From assembly GCF_927798115.1 (NCBI RefSeq), contig NZ_CAKMMG010000001.1, forward strand, positions 1,550,001 through 1,614,000: DNA of 64,000 nucleotides, read 5' to 3'. This stretch comes from Paenibacillus auburnensis. Lineage in GTDB: Bacteria > Bacillota > Bacilli > Paenibacillales > Paenibacillaceae. This document shows positions 44,320 through 53,394 of the stretch, piece after piece; positions within the stretch are counted from its first letter, which is position 1, and every line of letters starts with the position of its first letter. The position numbers were made by a program, and so were the translations under genes. Below the pieces are notes generated by a model, which worked only from the letters and a program-made list of their open reading frames with translations, did no database searches and was not told the DNA's origin.

Positions 44320-45295
44320 GCACTTCCGCCTCCTCATACAGCCAGCAGGCTGCTTTTTGTCCGCCGCCGACTTCTTTCAGCCCGGGATGGCGGGTACGGC
44401 AGACGGGCATGCAATGTTCACAGCGGTCATGGAAATAGCAGGAAGATGCAAGCTCCAGTGGATTCGGTACCTGCCCCGGAATAGAGTACAGCTCATCCTG
44501 GCGCTGTCCCATCACCGGCTTGGACTTCAGCAGGCCCCGTGTGTATGGATGCTTTGGGTTCTGGAACAGCTGGACCACTTCGCCTTCCTCTACGATTTTG
44601 CCGGAATACATCACGATAACGTAATCGGCCATCTCTGCTACCACCCCCAGATCATGGGTGATCAGCATCATGGACATCCCTGAGCTCTCCTTGAACTCAC
44701 GCAGCATATCGAGAATTTGCGCCTGAATCGTCACATCCAGGGCTGTAGTCGGCTCATCGGCAATCAACAGCTTGGGGCTGCAAGAGATCGCGATAGCGAT
44801 CATGATCCGCTGCAGCATCCCGCCGCTCAGCTCATGCGGATAACTGTCAGCAATCTGTTCAGCGCGGGAAATCCCCACCTGCGAGATCAGCTCGACAGCC
44901 CGCTGCCGGGCTGCTTTTTTCTTCATTTTCTGATGAACAATCAGCGGCTCCATAATCTGCTCCCCGATCTTAATAACCGGATTCAACGAAGACATCGGCT
45001 CTTGGAAGATCATTGCGATTTCATGGCCACGGATAGCCCGCAGCGAGTTTTTGTCCAGGCGCAATAAATCCTCACCGAGAAAATCGATGCTCCCCCCGCT
45101 AACCTTCCCGCCCGGTTCTTCCACCAGCCCCATGATCGACATGGCGGTTACACTTTTGCCGCAGCCGGATTCCCCGACAATACAGACAGTTTCCCCTTCG
45201 CGTACCCGGAAGCTGATATCATCGACAGCTCTCACTTTTCCTTCATCGGTGAAGAACACGGTACTGAGACCGTCTATTTTCATGATCTCCTTCAT
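44312..45295 (-). CDS. OppD/DppD-like peptide ABC transporter ATPase
   Basis: 327 residues from ATG 45295. Walker A GESGCGKS, Q-loop MIFQEPMSSLNP, signature LSGGM, Walker B LLIADEPTTALD, and a C-terminal Cys cluster in CYFHDRCEHCMPVCRTRHPG. The start is uncertain: ATG 45283 has AAGGAG at too short a distance, while ATG 45295 follows a GAGGTAGGTG. Fourth gene of the opp operon. Confidence 0.93.
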   Translation of the reverse strand: MKEIMKIDGLSTVFFTDEGKVRAVDDISFRVREGETVCIVGESGCGKSVTAMSIMGLVEEPGGKVSGGSIDFLGEDLLRLDKNSLRAIRGHEIAMIFQEPMSSLNPVIKIGEQIMEPLIVHQKMKKKAARQRAVELISQVGISRAEQIADSYPHELSGGMLQRIMIAIAISCSPKLLIADEPTTALDVTIQAQILDMLREFKESSGMSMMLITHDLGVVAEMADYVIVMYSGKIVEEGEVVQLFQNPKHPYTRGLLKSKPVMGQRQDELYSIPGQVPNPLELASSCYFHDRCEHCMPVCRTRHPGLKEVGGGQKAACWLYEEAEVHV

Positions 45296-45308
45296 GTGAT
45301 GATGGCAC

Positions 45309-46232
45309 CTACCTCTTCTGTTTAGGATCCAGCACGTCTCTGAGGCCGTCACCAAATATATTAATTGCAATTACTGTAGCGAAGATCGACAGCCCCGGCG
45401 GAATCCATAGCCAGGGATGGTCCTGGAAATCGATCATATTGTTCGCCGCATCAATCATGTTCCCCCAGGTTGGCGTCGGCGGCATAACACCCAGGCCGAA
45501 GAAGCTGAGTACCGATTCACTGAGAATCGCCCCGCCGATATTGAGTGTAGCCATTACAATCAGGAGCGGCACAATGTTCGGCAGCAGGTGGCCAAACAGC
45601 TTCCGCCGGTCGCGGAGTCCAAGGACTACAGCGGCCTGCATGAATTCGCGTTCCCGCAGGCTGAGCATCTGCCCTCTGACCATACGGGCCAGTCCCGGCC
45701 AGTTCACGATACTGAGCATGAGCATCACAATATACATCCGGTAATCCGTCGGTATCTTCCATTCGGACAGCAGGGCACCGAAGATGAACAGCAGCGGCAG
45801 TCCCGGAATCGTCATCAGCAGATCGGCGACCCGCATGATAATCTGGTCCGCCAAACCGCGGTAATATCCGGCAATCGCGCCTAGGAGTGCTCCTAATAAG
45901 ACCGAGAGCACCATGGAGGCCAGCCCGACCGTCAGCGAGATGCGTCCAGCCTGCATCACACGGGTCAGAATATCCCGGCCCAGCGCATCCGTTCCCAGCC
46001 AGTGTGTAAGGTTCGGCGCCTTATTCATCATCGCCATATTGATCTTGTTATCCGTATAGGGCGAAAAGAACGGTCCGATAAAACAAAGCACGAACATAAA
46101 TACGACTACCCCAAAACCCGAAACCGCCAGCTTGTTGTGCATCAGCTTTCTCAGCGATTGCCGGAACAATGAGGATTTCTGCAACTTAGCCTGCGGCCTT
46201 TGAAGCTTGGTTAATTTGCTGTCAGCTGCCAA
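45309..46232 (-). CDS. OppC/DppC-like peptide ABC permease
   Basis: 307 residues with a long cytoplasmic N-terminus, six membrane segments and the loop REREFMQAAVVLGLRDRRKLFGHLLPNIVP. It ends in the usual GDGLRDVLDPKQKR. TTG 46232 follows GAGGAGG by about 9 nt. It lies 16 bp after the OppB-like gene. Confidence 0.94.
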   Translation of the reverse strand: MAADSKLTKLQRPQAKLQKSSLFRQSLRKLMHNKLAVSGFGVVVFMFVLCFIGPFFSPYTDNKINMAMMNKAPNLTHWLGTDALGRDILTRVMQAGRISLTVGLASMVLSVLLGALLGAIAGYYRGLADQIIMRVADLLMTIPGLPLLFIFGALLSEWKIPTDYRMYIVMLMLSIVNWPGLARMVRGQMLSLREREFMQAAVVLGLRDRRKLFGHLLPNIVPLLIVMATLNIGGAILSESVLSFFGLGVMPPTPTWGNMIDAANNMIDFQDHPWLWIPPGLSIFATVIAINIFGDGLRDVLDPKQKR

Positions 46233-46248
46233 AGCGGTATCCTCCTCA

Positions 46249-47202
46249 CTATAACCGGACCCGCGGATCGGCTACCCGGTACAGAATATCCGAGAGCAGC
46301 GTTCCGATGACGGTCAAAATGGCAATAAACATCGTAAAACCCATCAGCAAAGGATAATCCCTAAGCCCGAAGGATTTCATATACAATTGGCCGATGCCCG
46401 GCCAGTTGAAGATTTGCTCGATAATCAGCGATCCGCCGAACAGTGCGGGCAGCTCAAAGCCCACCAGCGTGATCGCCGGCAGCAGTGCATTACGCAGCGC
46501 ATGGGTGAACAGCACCTTCCGCTCTTTCAGCCCCTTTGCCCGGGCCGTGCGGATATAATCCTGCTGAAGCACATCAATCATATTGCTGCGGAAATAACGC
46601 GTCAGCGAGCCCAAACCGAGCAGAACCATGACAACTACGGGAAGCGTCATATGGCGTACAACTTCCTTGAGATAGGCAAGTCCCGTTGCATTACTTCCGG
46701 TAGTAATCATCCCTCCCGGCGGGAGCCATTTAAGGTCCACAGCCAGTATCTTGATCAGGAACAGGCCGATAAAAAACGACGGGAGCGACATCGCGGCAAA
46801 GATCGCCACCATTACCAGCGTGTCAAACCAGGAATATTGCTTATACGCCGAAATGACGCCGACAATCACCGCGATCACCCAGGTCAGAAAGGTTGAAACG
46901 GCAGCCAGCAAAAAAGAATTCCAGATATAATCACTAAACAGCTGAAGCACCGGCTTCTGCTGGGCGAGGGAGTATCCGAAATTCCCGTGGAACGCATCCT
47001 TCATCCATAGACCGTAACGCTCCAATACCGGTTTGTTAAGCCCGTAAATTTCCCGCAGCTCTGCTTTGCGTTCCGCCGTCAGCTTGATGTTCCCGGTAAT
47101 GAAGTCCCCGGGAGTCAGCGCATACAGGCAGAAAATCAGCAGCGACGCCGCAAACAGAATAACAAGCATATACAGCAGTCTTTTAGTCAGATAAGTGCTC
47201 AT
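46249..47202 (-). CDS. OppB/DppB-like peptide ABC permease
   Basis: 317 residues with six membrane segments, ALTPGDFITG after TM1, the loop QQDYIRTARAKGLKERKVLFTHALRNALLP and a C-terminal YRVADPRVRL. ATG 47202 follows AAGGAGCGG. Second gene of the opp operon. Confidence 0.94.
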   Translation of the reverse strand: MSTYLTKRLLYMLVILFAASLLIFCLYALTPGDFITGNIKLTAERKAELREIYGLNKPVLERYGLWMKDAFHGNFGYSLAQQKPVLQLFSDYIWNSFLLAAVSTFLTWVIAVIVGVISAYKQYSWFDTLVMVAIFAAMSLPSFFIGLFLIKILAVDLKWLPPGGMITTGSNATGLAYLKEVVRHMTLPVVVMVLLGLGSLTRYFRSNMIDVLQQDYIRTARAKGLKERKVLFTHALRNALLPAITLVGFELPALFGGSLIIEQIFNWPGIGQLYMKSFGLRDYPLLMGFTMFIAILTVIGTLLSDILYRVADPRVRL

Positions 47203-47263
47203 AATCCGCTCCTTAAGGATTCGTCCCCTCCCCTTAAGTACCGGGCAGGGGACGAAGTAGTCA

Positions 47264-49027
47264 TTATTTCAGCGTCCATTCCGGCAGGCTGCCGGCAAGT
47301 CCGATGAACGGGCTGACCGAAAGGTTCTGAATGCGGCCGTTGTAGGCGTAAACTGTTTTCTTATAGCTGGTGAAGAGAATCGGCAGTTCATCATTGAAGA
47401 GCTGGTAGAGCTCCTTATAGACCGCCTTCCGCTCTTCTATATCACTTGTTGCCAGCGCTTTGTTGTACAGCTCCAGGAATTTCGGGTTCTCGTAGTCGGT
47501 AATTTCACCGTCGAAGAACTGCATGAAGCCGTCTGCCGGATCAGTCAGCATGCTGGTAGAGAAGGATACCAGATCATAATCTCCGCCTTCCACTTTGGAG
47601 ACCAGCGAGTTGAAGTCAGCGAACACTTCAGGCTGGAAGTCGATACCTAGTGCCGCAAAGTTCTCCTTGGCTACAGCGATGAAAATATCGGTGTTTTTGC
47701 TCTTCGAGCCGAGATAATGAATTGAAAACGGCTTGCCGTCTTTTTCGCGGATACCGTTTGCTCCTACCGCCCAGCCCGCCTCATCGAGCAGCTGTTTGGC
47801 TTTTTCCGGATCGTATTTATACGGGTTGATGCCTTCTTCCGTGTAAGCCCAAGAGATAGGTGAAGCCGGAATGTTGGCTATTGCACCGGCGCCCTGCGTG
47901 GCATCCACATAGATACTTTGACGGTCCAGACCATACATAAGCGCCTGTCTTACCAGCTTATCCTTGAGCTGCTCATGCTTCAGGTTGACCTGCATATAGC
48001 CGTAAGTGCTTGGGGTATAGGGGAGGATGTTGACATAGCCGAGCGCCTTCAGCTTCTCGATATTCTCATCTGTTGCACTGAAGGAAGCATAATCGACCTC
48101 TCCGGTCTCAAGGAACTGCCACACATCGCCTTCAGAGGTTTTGTAGATGAAATGCTCTGTCTTTGGCTTACCTTTGAAATAATTCTCATTGGCTACCAGC
48201 CGGACTTCCTGTCCCGGGATGAATTTCTCCAGCTTGTAAGGACCGTCGCCGAGCGGTTTCTCATGCAGCTTCTTGATGTACTCCAGCTGGCCGAACTTAT
48301 AGTCCTTGCCGTAGTAAGCCTTAGACAGCACGTTGGAGCCGAGGACTACGAGTGCAGTCGCATTAGGCTTTTCCAGTGTGACCGAGATGGTCTGCGGATC
48401 AATCACCTTAATCCCTTCGATGGTTGTGGCTTTCCCCTCTTTATAAGCCTGGCCGCCCTTAACATTCAGCGTAGGCAGCGAGGAACCGCCGTCATAGGCT
48501 TTGTCGTACTGAATCGTCCAGGTAAAAGCTACATCGTCCGCCGTAAGCGGTGAACCGTCGCTGAATTTCAGGTCCTTATGCAGATGGAAAGTGTATGTAA
48601 GCTGATCTTCTGAAACATCCCAGCTCTCCGCAAGCTCAGGTGCAGGCACGCCCTTCTCATCTACCGTCACCAGTGAAGCATACAGCAGTGAGGATACGTT
48701 GCCATCATAGCCGCTTTCCTGGAAATAAGGGGTGAACGCCCCGCTTGGATCGGTAAGCCCGACGATAATCGTGTCTGTCCGGTTCTGGGCAACTGCCGGA
48801 AGCTTCGACAAGTCGGTTGCCGTATAAGGCTCACTTAGCGCCCCTGCCGGAACCGGAGCCGGTGATGACGAAGCCGCAGAGCCCGTTGCACCATCCGCAG
48901 CAGCTGTAACCGTAGCTGAATTGTCCGTTGCCGCAGCGTTATTCGTATTGCTGTTGTTAGAGCAGGCCGTAAGCAGCAGGGAACCTACAAGTAATAACGA
49001 GGACAATAAAATCGTGCTTTTTCTCAT
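47264..49027 (-). CDS. Oligopeptide ABC transporter substrate-binding lipoprotein
   Basis: 587 residues. The signal peptide has lipobox LTAC at Cys22, followed by a Ser/Ala/Asn/Thr linker. The family-5 binding domain is clear (YTFHLHKDLKFSDGSPLTADDVAFTW; VRQALMYGLDRQSIY; YDPEKAKQLLDEAGW). ATG 49027 follows GAGAGATGATGT. First gene of the opp operon with a near-consensus promoter at 49105-49133. Confidence 0.95.
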   Translation of the reverse strand: MRKSTILLSSLLLVGSLLLTACSNNSNTNNAAATDNSATVTAAADGATGSAASSSPAPVPAGALSEPYTATDLSKLPAVAQNRTDTIIVGLTDPSGAFTPYFQESGYDGNVSSLLYASLVTVDEKGVPAPELAESWDVSEDQLTYTFHLHKDLKFSDGSPLTADDVAFTWTIQYDKAYDGGSSLPTLNVKGGQAYKEGKATTIEGIKVIDPQTISVTLEKPNATALVVLGSNVLSKAYYGKDYKFGQLEYIKKLHEKPLGDGPYKLEKFIPGQEVRLVANENYFKGKPKTEHFIYKTSEGDVWQFLETGEVDYASFSATDENIEKLKALGYVNILPYTPSTYGYMQVNLKHEQLKDKLVRQALMYGLDRQSIYVDATQGAGAIANIPASPISWAYTEEGINPYKYDPEKAKQLLDEAGWAVGANGIREKDGKPFSIHYLGSKSKNTDIFIAVAKENFAALGIDFQPEVFADFNSLVSKVEGGDYDLVSFSTSMLTDPADGFMQFFDGEITDYENPKFLELYNKALATSDIEERKAVYKELYQLFNDELPILFTSYKKTVYAYNGRIQNLSVSPFIGLAGSLPEWTLK

Positions 49028-49080
49028 ACATCATCTCTCTTCTCTCCGTATAATAAATACCATAATTCCTACCCACTAAG

Positions 49081-49105
49081 TGTGAATAAAGACCGATAGT
49101 TCACA
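49081..49105. promoter_or_regulatory. Candidate operator at the opp promoter
   Basis: TGTGAA (49081-49086), 13 bp, TTCACA (49100-49105): a perfect 6-bp dyad that covers the -10 edge and transcription start of the opp promoter. Confidence 0.5.
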
Positions 49106-49133
49106 TTATAGAAAGTAAAACCTGTTCTGTAAA
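49105..49133 (-). promoter_or_regulatory. Sigma-A promoter of the opp operon
   Basis: On the minus strand TTTACA (49133-49128), a 17-bp spacer and TATAAT (49110-49105); only one base differs from consensus. The start site would be near 49098, about 70 nt before the ATG. Confidence 0.85.
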
Positions 49134-49187
49134 GAGAGAACAACAAAAAATTTCTTTTTGTACAGAAGTTATAATTATCTTTTATAG

Positions 49188-49233
49188 CAAAAAAAAGCCA
49201 GGATATTCTCCGGGTTCAGAGAAAATCTTAGCT
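49188..49233 (-). terminator. Terminator of the ArsR-like gene
   Basis: On the minus strand AGCT..GATTTTCTC pairs with GAGAATATC..GGCT, followed by eight T residues. It separates the regulator from the opp promoter. Confidence 0.75.
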
Positions 49234-49273
49234 TTAACGTTCATTATTTTGTATCGTTTTGTAATTTTGGAGT

Positions 49274-50176
49274 TTATTTCAAATAGTCAAAAAGCAGCTC
49301 ATTCATCCGGTGTATTCCTTCAAGACGCAGGCTGTAGGCAGTAACGTTCTCCCCTTCGATATAGGCATTCAGCAAACCGGCGCAGCGGAGACTAAAAATA
49401 TGGTCATGAACAATCCCTTTGGAGATTCCGGCCATTTTGGCGATTTCCGTGAAGGATCTGCGTTCACCGCCGAGTGACTGGAGAATTTTCAGCCGGCTTT
49501 TTTCACCCAGACTGCGGATCGCCCTGTACATAAACGGAGAAAGCTCTTCGTCTGTAACAGATATTCTGGCCGCATAATGGCAAATGGTCAGGGAGCCGTA
49601 GCTATAAATAATATTCGCGGGCTGAAAATGAAACTGCGGAATCAGCACCAGCCTGCGCAGCCCGTCTACCGGCAGAAAATAGAAACCGTTAGTAGTCGTA
49701 TTTACAAAATTAGAGGTCTGATTTCCCTGCAGCTCCAAATTCCGCTCTTCTGCATGATGCTTGAGACGGCTCAGAATCTCGGGGTCGCTGCTGCTGAAAT
49801 ACTGCCGGTTCCATTCGGTTAACAGAAACAGTGACCGGCTGCGGAATTGTTCCATCTGAACAGGAAACACGCTGACATATGCGGCAAGCGTCTCATACAT
49901 ATCCCCTACAGACAGGTTCTCCAGCCAGTCCAGTACACTCTCTACACTCTCTTTGGCCGGACAACAATATATCAGCAGATTAAGCAGCTTCCAGTCATTC
50001 CCTAGCTCCGTCTCTTCCAGGGCGGACAACAGTTCACCGCTGAGGCCCTTGGCAACTTCACTGGCCCAGGCCGTTCCCAGATCGATTTTTTTATTGGATT
50101 TCTTACAGATAAACGTATGTATGCTGCTCACTAATTCATATACCGGCTTGAACTGCACTTCAACCTCATATTCCAC
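49274..50176 (-). CDS. ArsR-type HTH transcriptional regulator
   Basis: 300 residues. The C-terminal quarter holds an ArsR-like winged helix (AIRSLGEKSRLKILQSLGGERRSFTEIAKMAGISKGIVHDHIFSLRCAGLL). The long N-terminal part is of no domain I recognise. GTG 50176 is preferred because AGGAGG lies 7 nt upstream; ATG 50182 almost abuts it. It is upstream of and in the same orientation as the opp operon, separated by a terminator, and is the likely controller of the dyad at 49081-49105. Confidence 0.8.
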   Translation of the reverse strand: MEYEVEVQFKPVYELVSSIHTFICKKSNKKIDLGTAWASEVAKGLSGELLSALEETELGNDWKLLNLLIYCCPAKESVESVLDWLENLSVGDMYETLAAYVSVFPVQMEQFRSRSLFLLTEWNRQYFSSSDPEILSRLKHHAEERNLELQGNQTSNFVNTTTNGFYFLPVDGLRRLVLIPQFHFQPANIIYSYGSLTICHYAARISVTDEELSPFMYRAIRSLGEKSRLKILQSLGGERRSFTEIAKMAGISKGIVHDHIFSLRCAGLLNAYIEGENVTAYSLRLEGIHRMNELLFDYLK

Positions 50177-50387
50177 AGACATTCCTCCTGATGCAACTTC
50201 TTTTCGCTACAGCGTTAGTGTCTTAATCTTAGGACAAAAAGCGGAAGATGCGCAAGTTATTCCATTTTCACAGGCCTTGAAGGCTAATTTATTGTAACTT
50301 ATTGGCGGTCGTCTTTGTGCGTTTTCTCGCTTTTTCCAATTCAGGGTAGTAAAATAAAGGAACTACAAGAAGGCAGGAGTGAAGAAT

Positions 50388-50681
50388 ATGGATCAAATTG
50401 AACAGGGAGAAAACCGTTTGTATATTGCTGGTGACGGAAAAGACCTTGCTGAAATTACATACAGGCTGGAAGAGGCGACAGGAAATTGGATCGTTGACCA
50501 TACCTTTGTCTCTGAAGACCTGCGCGGGCAAGGTACAGGCGAGAAGCTGGTTCGGGCAGTCGTGGACAAGGCCCGTGAAGCCGGCGTCAAAATCATCCCG
50601 GAATGCCCTTATGCTGCCAAGCAGTTCCAGCGGCACAAAGAGTATGCGGATGTACTCAGCGGAGACGGAAGCTCGTCTTAG
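50388..50681 (+). CDS. Small GNAT-type N-acetyltransferase (YjdJ-like)
   Basis: 97 residues, the mini-GNAT form: ITYRLEEATGNWIVDHTFVSEDLRGQGTGEKLVRAVVDKAREAGVKIIPECPYAAKQFQRHKEY. RGQGTG is the acetyl-CoA pyrophosphate loop. ATG 50388 lies 8 nt after AGGAG; GTG 50379 is the alternative. The substrate is unknown. Followed by a second GNAT gene after 66 bp. Confidence 0.85.
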   Translation: MDQIEQGENRLYIAGDGKDLAEITYRLEEATGNWIVDHTFVSEDLRGQGTGEKLVRAVVDKAREAGVKIIPECPYAAKQFQRHKEYADVLSGDGSSS

Positions 50682-50747
50682 GACCGCGCCCGTTTCCTTG
50701 AGGAATATGAATTTATAAGAGTCTCAAGGCTCAAGGAGGAAACGGAT

Positions 50748-51599
50748 TTGACTACTGCTGATACTTTACAAGATATTGAGGAATTGCAGCAACGCTGCGA
50801 ACAATACGAAGGCATATCGCTGAAGCTGAATTGGGATATGCTACGCCACTCCCCGGAAGCCGGTGGAGCAGAGTGGCTCGTGACTTACGAAGAAGATGTG
50901 CTGGTCGGCTTCATCGGATTATACGGCTTCGCCGGCGAGATGGAAGTATGTGGAATGGTCCGCCCGGGCTACCGCCGCAGAGGTATCTTCACCTCGCTCT
51001 GGGAGCGGGCACAGACGATTATCAAGCGGAACAATATCACGACGCTGCTCTTGAATGCCCCGGCCGCCTCGTTGTCTGCTCCCGGTTTTCTGAAGACCTT
51101 GCCGCTTGTATTCAATCATGCCGAATACCAGATGAAATGGGATGCGGCAGCTGTGCCACAGGGTTCAGCTGAAGCAAGCTCTGCCGCCGGAGCTGTAATC
51201 CTGCGCCCTGCCCGTGAAGACGAGGCTCCTATTCTCATCGAGCTGGACCGTGAGGGTTTTGACATGACTCAGGAGGATGCTGCGGAAATGTTTGAACAGC
51301 AGCAGCACGAAGCACTGCAGGAGCATATTATGATCGAAATGAACGGACAGCCTGCCGGCAAAATGCGGCTGTGGACCGAGAACAACGAGACCTGGATTTA
51401 CGGCTTCACCGTCGATAAGAAGCTGCGCGGGCTCGGAATTGGCCGCAGTGCACTGCAGCAGACCATTGAACGGGAGCGCCGCAATTACAATGGCGTGAAC
51501 CTGGAGGTGGCGCTCGATAACCCCAATGCGCTGAAGCTGTATGAAAGCTGCGGCTTCGTGATTCTGAACAAGCAGGATTACTACCGGTATACCGGCTGA
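50748..51599 (+). CDS. Tandem-GNAT acetyltransferase
   Basis: 283 residues with two GNAT folds. The N-terminal one (about 1-125) has VCGMVRPGYRRRGIFTSLW; the C-terminal one (about 140-283) has YGFTVDKKLRGLGIGRSALQQTIERER and ends in ALKLYESCGFVILNKQDYYRY. The layout resembles mycothiol-synthase-like tandem GNATs, but the substrate cannot be assigned. TTG 50748 follows GGAGG by 8 nt. Confidence 0.87.
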   Translation: MTTADTLQDIEELQQRCEQYEGISLKLNWDMLRHSPEAGGAEWLVTYEEDVLVGFIGLYGFAGEMEVCGMVRPGYRRRGIFTSLWERAQTIIKRNNITTLLLNAPAASLSAPGFLKTLPLVFNHAEYQMKWDAAAVPQGSAEASSAAGAVILRPAREDEAPILIELDREGFDMTQEDAAEMFEQQQHEALQEHIMIEMNGQPAGKMRLWTENNETWIYGFTVDKKLRGLGIGRSALQQTIERERRNYNGVNLEVALDNPNALKLYESCGFVILNKQDYYRYTG

Positions 51600-51643
51600 T
51601 CCCAAGGTTTTTTCTAATTTTGAGAATTAGTTATAAAAGTTAC

Positions 51644-51688
51644 GGCCCCTTTTCTTGGCAGTTTCCTGCTGAGCATAGGGGCTTTTTT
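51644..51688 (+). terminator. Terminator after the tandem-GNAT gene
   Basis: The stem GCCCCT (51645-51650) with AGGGGC (51677-51682), plus an inner GGCAG/CTGCT, is followed by six T residues. Confidence 0.8.
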
Positions 51689-51824
51689 GCTGCCTTATCC
51701 ATGTAATGAGCTTTCCCTTTGTTACTTCAAAGTTCCTATATGACCTCAAAGTGCGTACTGTTCATCCTGTGTACAGAGACTCATAATGCAGAGGAAGCCA
51801 GCACACAAAGGGAGGAACAATAGT

Positions 51825-52895
51825 ATGAATCAGCAGGAAACAGCAATGCGCAAAACAGCCCTCGTGATCGGGGCCGGCGGGGTCATTGGCAGCAATCTGA
51901 TCGAGCATCTGGTTACTCTGCCGGAATGGGACATTATCGGTGTGTCACGCAGGGGCGGTGATAATACGGAACGTATCCGTTATATCTCTGCCGATCTGCT
52001 GGATGCCTTGGATACACGGCAGAAGCTTGGGAGCCTTAAAGAGGTGACGCATATCTTCTACGCAGCCTATCAGGACCGTCCAACATGGGCAGAGCTAGTC
52101 CCCCCGAACCTTGCCATGCTGGTCAATGTAGTTGAAGCCGTTGAGCCGGTAGCGCGCGGACTCCAGCACATCAGTCTGATGCAAGGCTATAAAGTATACG
52201 GCGCGCATCTGGGACCTTTCAAAACTCCGGCCCGGGAAACAGACGCCAATCATATGCCGCCTGAATTCAATATAGATCAGCAGAACTTCCTGGAGCAGCG
52301 GCAGGCGGGAAAACAATGGACTTGGTCTGCGCTGCGCCCTTCTGTCGTATGCGGAGTCGCATTGGGTAATCCCATGAACCTAGCCATGGTCATTGCTGTT
52401 TATGCTTCTATGTCGAAGGAACTTGGCATTCCTCTGCGCTTTCCCGGCAAACCCGGGGCTTACCACAGCCTGCTGGAGATGACCGACGCCGGGCTGCTGG
52501 CCAAAGCAACCGTGTGGGCCGCCACCGATGAGCGCTGTGCCAATCAGGCTTTCAATATTACGAACGGCGACCTGTTCCGCTGGGACGAGCTGTGGCCCAA
52601 AATAGCTGCCTACTTTGGGCTGGAAACAGCACCGCCGCTTCAGATGTCATTGTCTGTTGTCATGGGGGATAAAGAGCCGTTGTGGAACGCAATGCTCAAA
52701 AAATACAATTTGATCCCAAATAGCTACCAGAGTGTTTCTTCCTGGGCCTTCGGAGATTTTGTCTTCTCCTGGGATTACGATCTTTTTGCGGACAGCAGCA
52801 AGGCGCGCCGTGCCGGCTTCCATGAGTTCATAGATACAGAGCTTATGTTCCAGGAAATCTTCGATCTCCTGCGCGAACGCAAAATCATCCCATGA
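51825..52895 (+). CDS. SDR-family NAD(P)-dependent reductase (PRISE/5-beta-reductase-like)
   Basis: 356 residues. The Rossmann N-terminus has ALVIGAGGVIGSNLIEHL, then WDIIGVSRR and THIFYAAYQDRP. The catalytic-type LMQGYKVYGAHLG carries the Tyr used in extended SDRs of the progesterone 5-beta-reductase/iridoid synthase group, and FNITNGDLFRWDELWPKIA follows. The substrate is probably an enone (inference from the family). ATG 51825 has GGGAGG at 9 nt. Convergent with hxlR. Confidence 0.87.
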   Translation: MNQQETAMRKTALVIGAGGVIGSNLIEHLVTLPEWDIIGVSRRGGDNTERIRYISADLLDALDTRQKLGSLKEVTHIFYAAYQDRPTWAELVPPNLAMLVNVVEAVEPVARGLQHISLMQGYKVYGAHLGPFKTPARETDANHMPPEFNIDQQNFLEQRQAGKQWTWSALRPSVVCGVALGNPMNLAMVIAVYASMSKELGIPLRFPGKPGAYHSLLEMTDAGLLAKATVWAATDERCANQAFNITNGDLFRWDELWPKIAAYFGLETAPPLQMSLSVVMGDKEPLWNAMLKKYNLIPNSYQSVSSWAFGDFVFSWDYDLFADSSKARRAGFHEFIDTELMFQEIFDLLRERKIIP

Positions 52896-52921
52896 TCCCC
52901 TCCAGACCTCCTTAGATTGCA

Positions 52922-52962
52922 GAAAGACGGCCGGTCTCAATATTTAGAGATCGGCCGTCTTA
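52922..52962. terminator. Bidirectional terminator between the SDR and hxlR genes
   Basis: The stem AAGACGGCCGGTCTC / GAGATCGGCCGTCTT lies between convergent genes; its right arm overlaps the hxlR 3' end. Confidence 0.8.
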
Positions 52963-53327
52963 TCTATCCATTCGCGTTCAGACAACACAATAGCCTTGTC
53001 GCCATAAGTCCGTTCAATGTGAGAATCTCCCCATCTGCACAGCAGGTGAAGAATGTCCCGCAGACTCCATCCGTATTCGGTCAATTCGTACTCCACTCTC
53101 GGAGGAACTACATTGTAAGAAATCCGGTGGATAACACCATCGGCCTCCAATTCGCGCAGCTGCTGTGTCAGCACTTTCTGTGTAACGGCCGGCATCAGGG
53201 CCATAAGCTCCCCGTTGCGCTTCTTGCCAAAGGTAAGGAAGAAAAGAATAACCGGCTTCCACTTGCCGCCGATAACTTCAAGCGTTGCTTCTACCGCGGT
53301 ATTAAAGGTTTTAATCGGTTCAGGCAT
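52944..53327 (-). CDS. HxlR family transcriptional regulator
   Basis: 127 residues. Typical HxlR-type winged helix: IGGKWKPVILFFLTFGKKRNGELMALMPAVTQKVLTQQLRELEADGVIHR, then LTEYGWSLRDILHLLCRWGDSH. These regulators often respond to electrophiles or aldehydes. ATG 53327 follows AGGAGG at 11 nt; GTG 53339 abuts it. The convergent reductase is a plausible target, although it is not divergent from it. Confidence 0.9.
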   Translation of the reverse strand: MPEPIKTFNTAVEATLEVIGGKWKPVILFFLTFGKKRNGELMALMPAVTQKVLTQQLRELEADGVIHRISYNVVPPRVEYELTEYGWSLRDILHLLCRWGDSHIERTYGDKAIVLSEREWIDKTADL

Positions 53328-53394
53328 CGGTTCAGGCACCTCCTGCCACTACCTTATCTCTCCTCCGCCCTATTGGCAAGCACAAAACTTAGGA

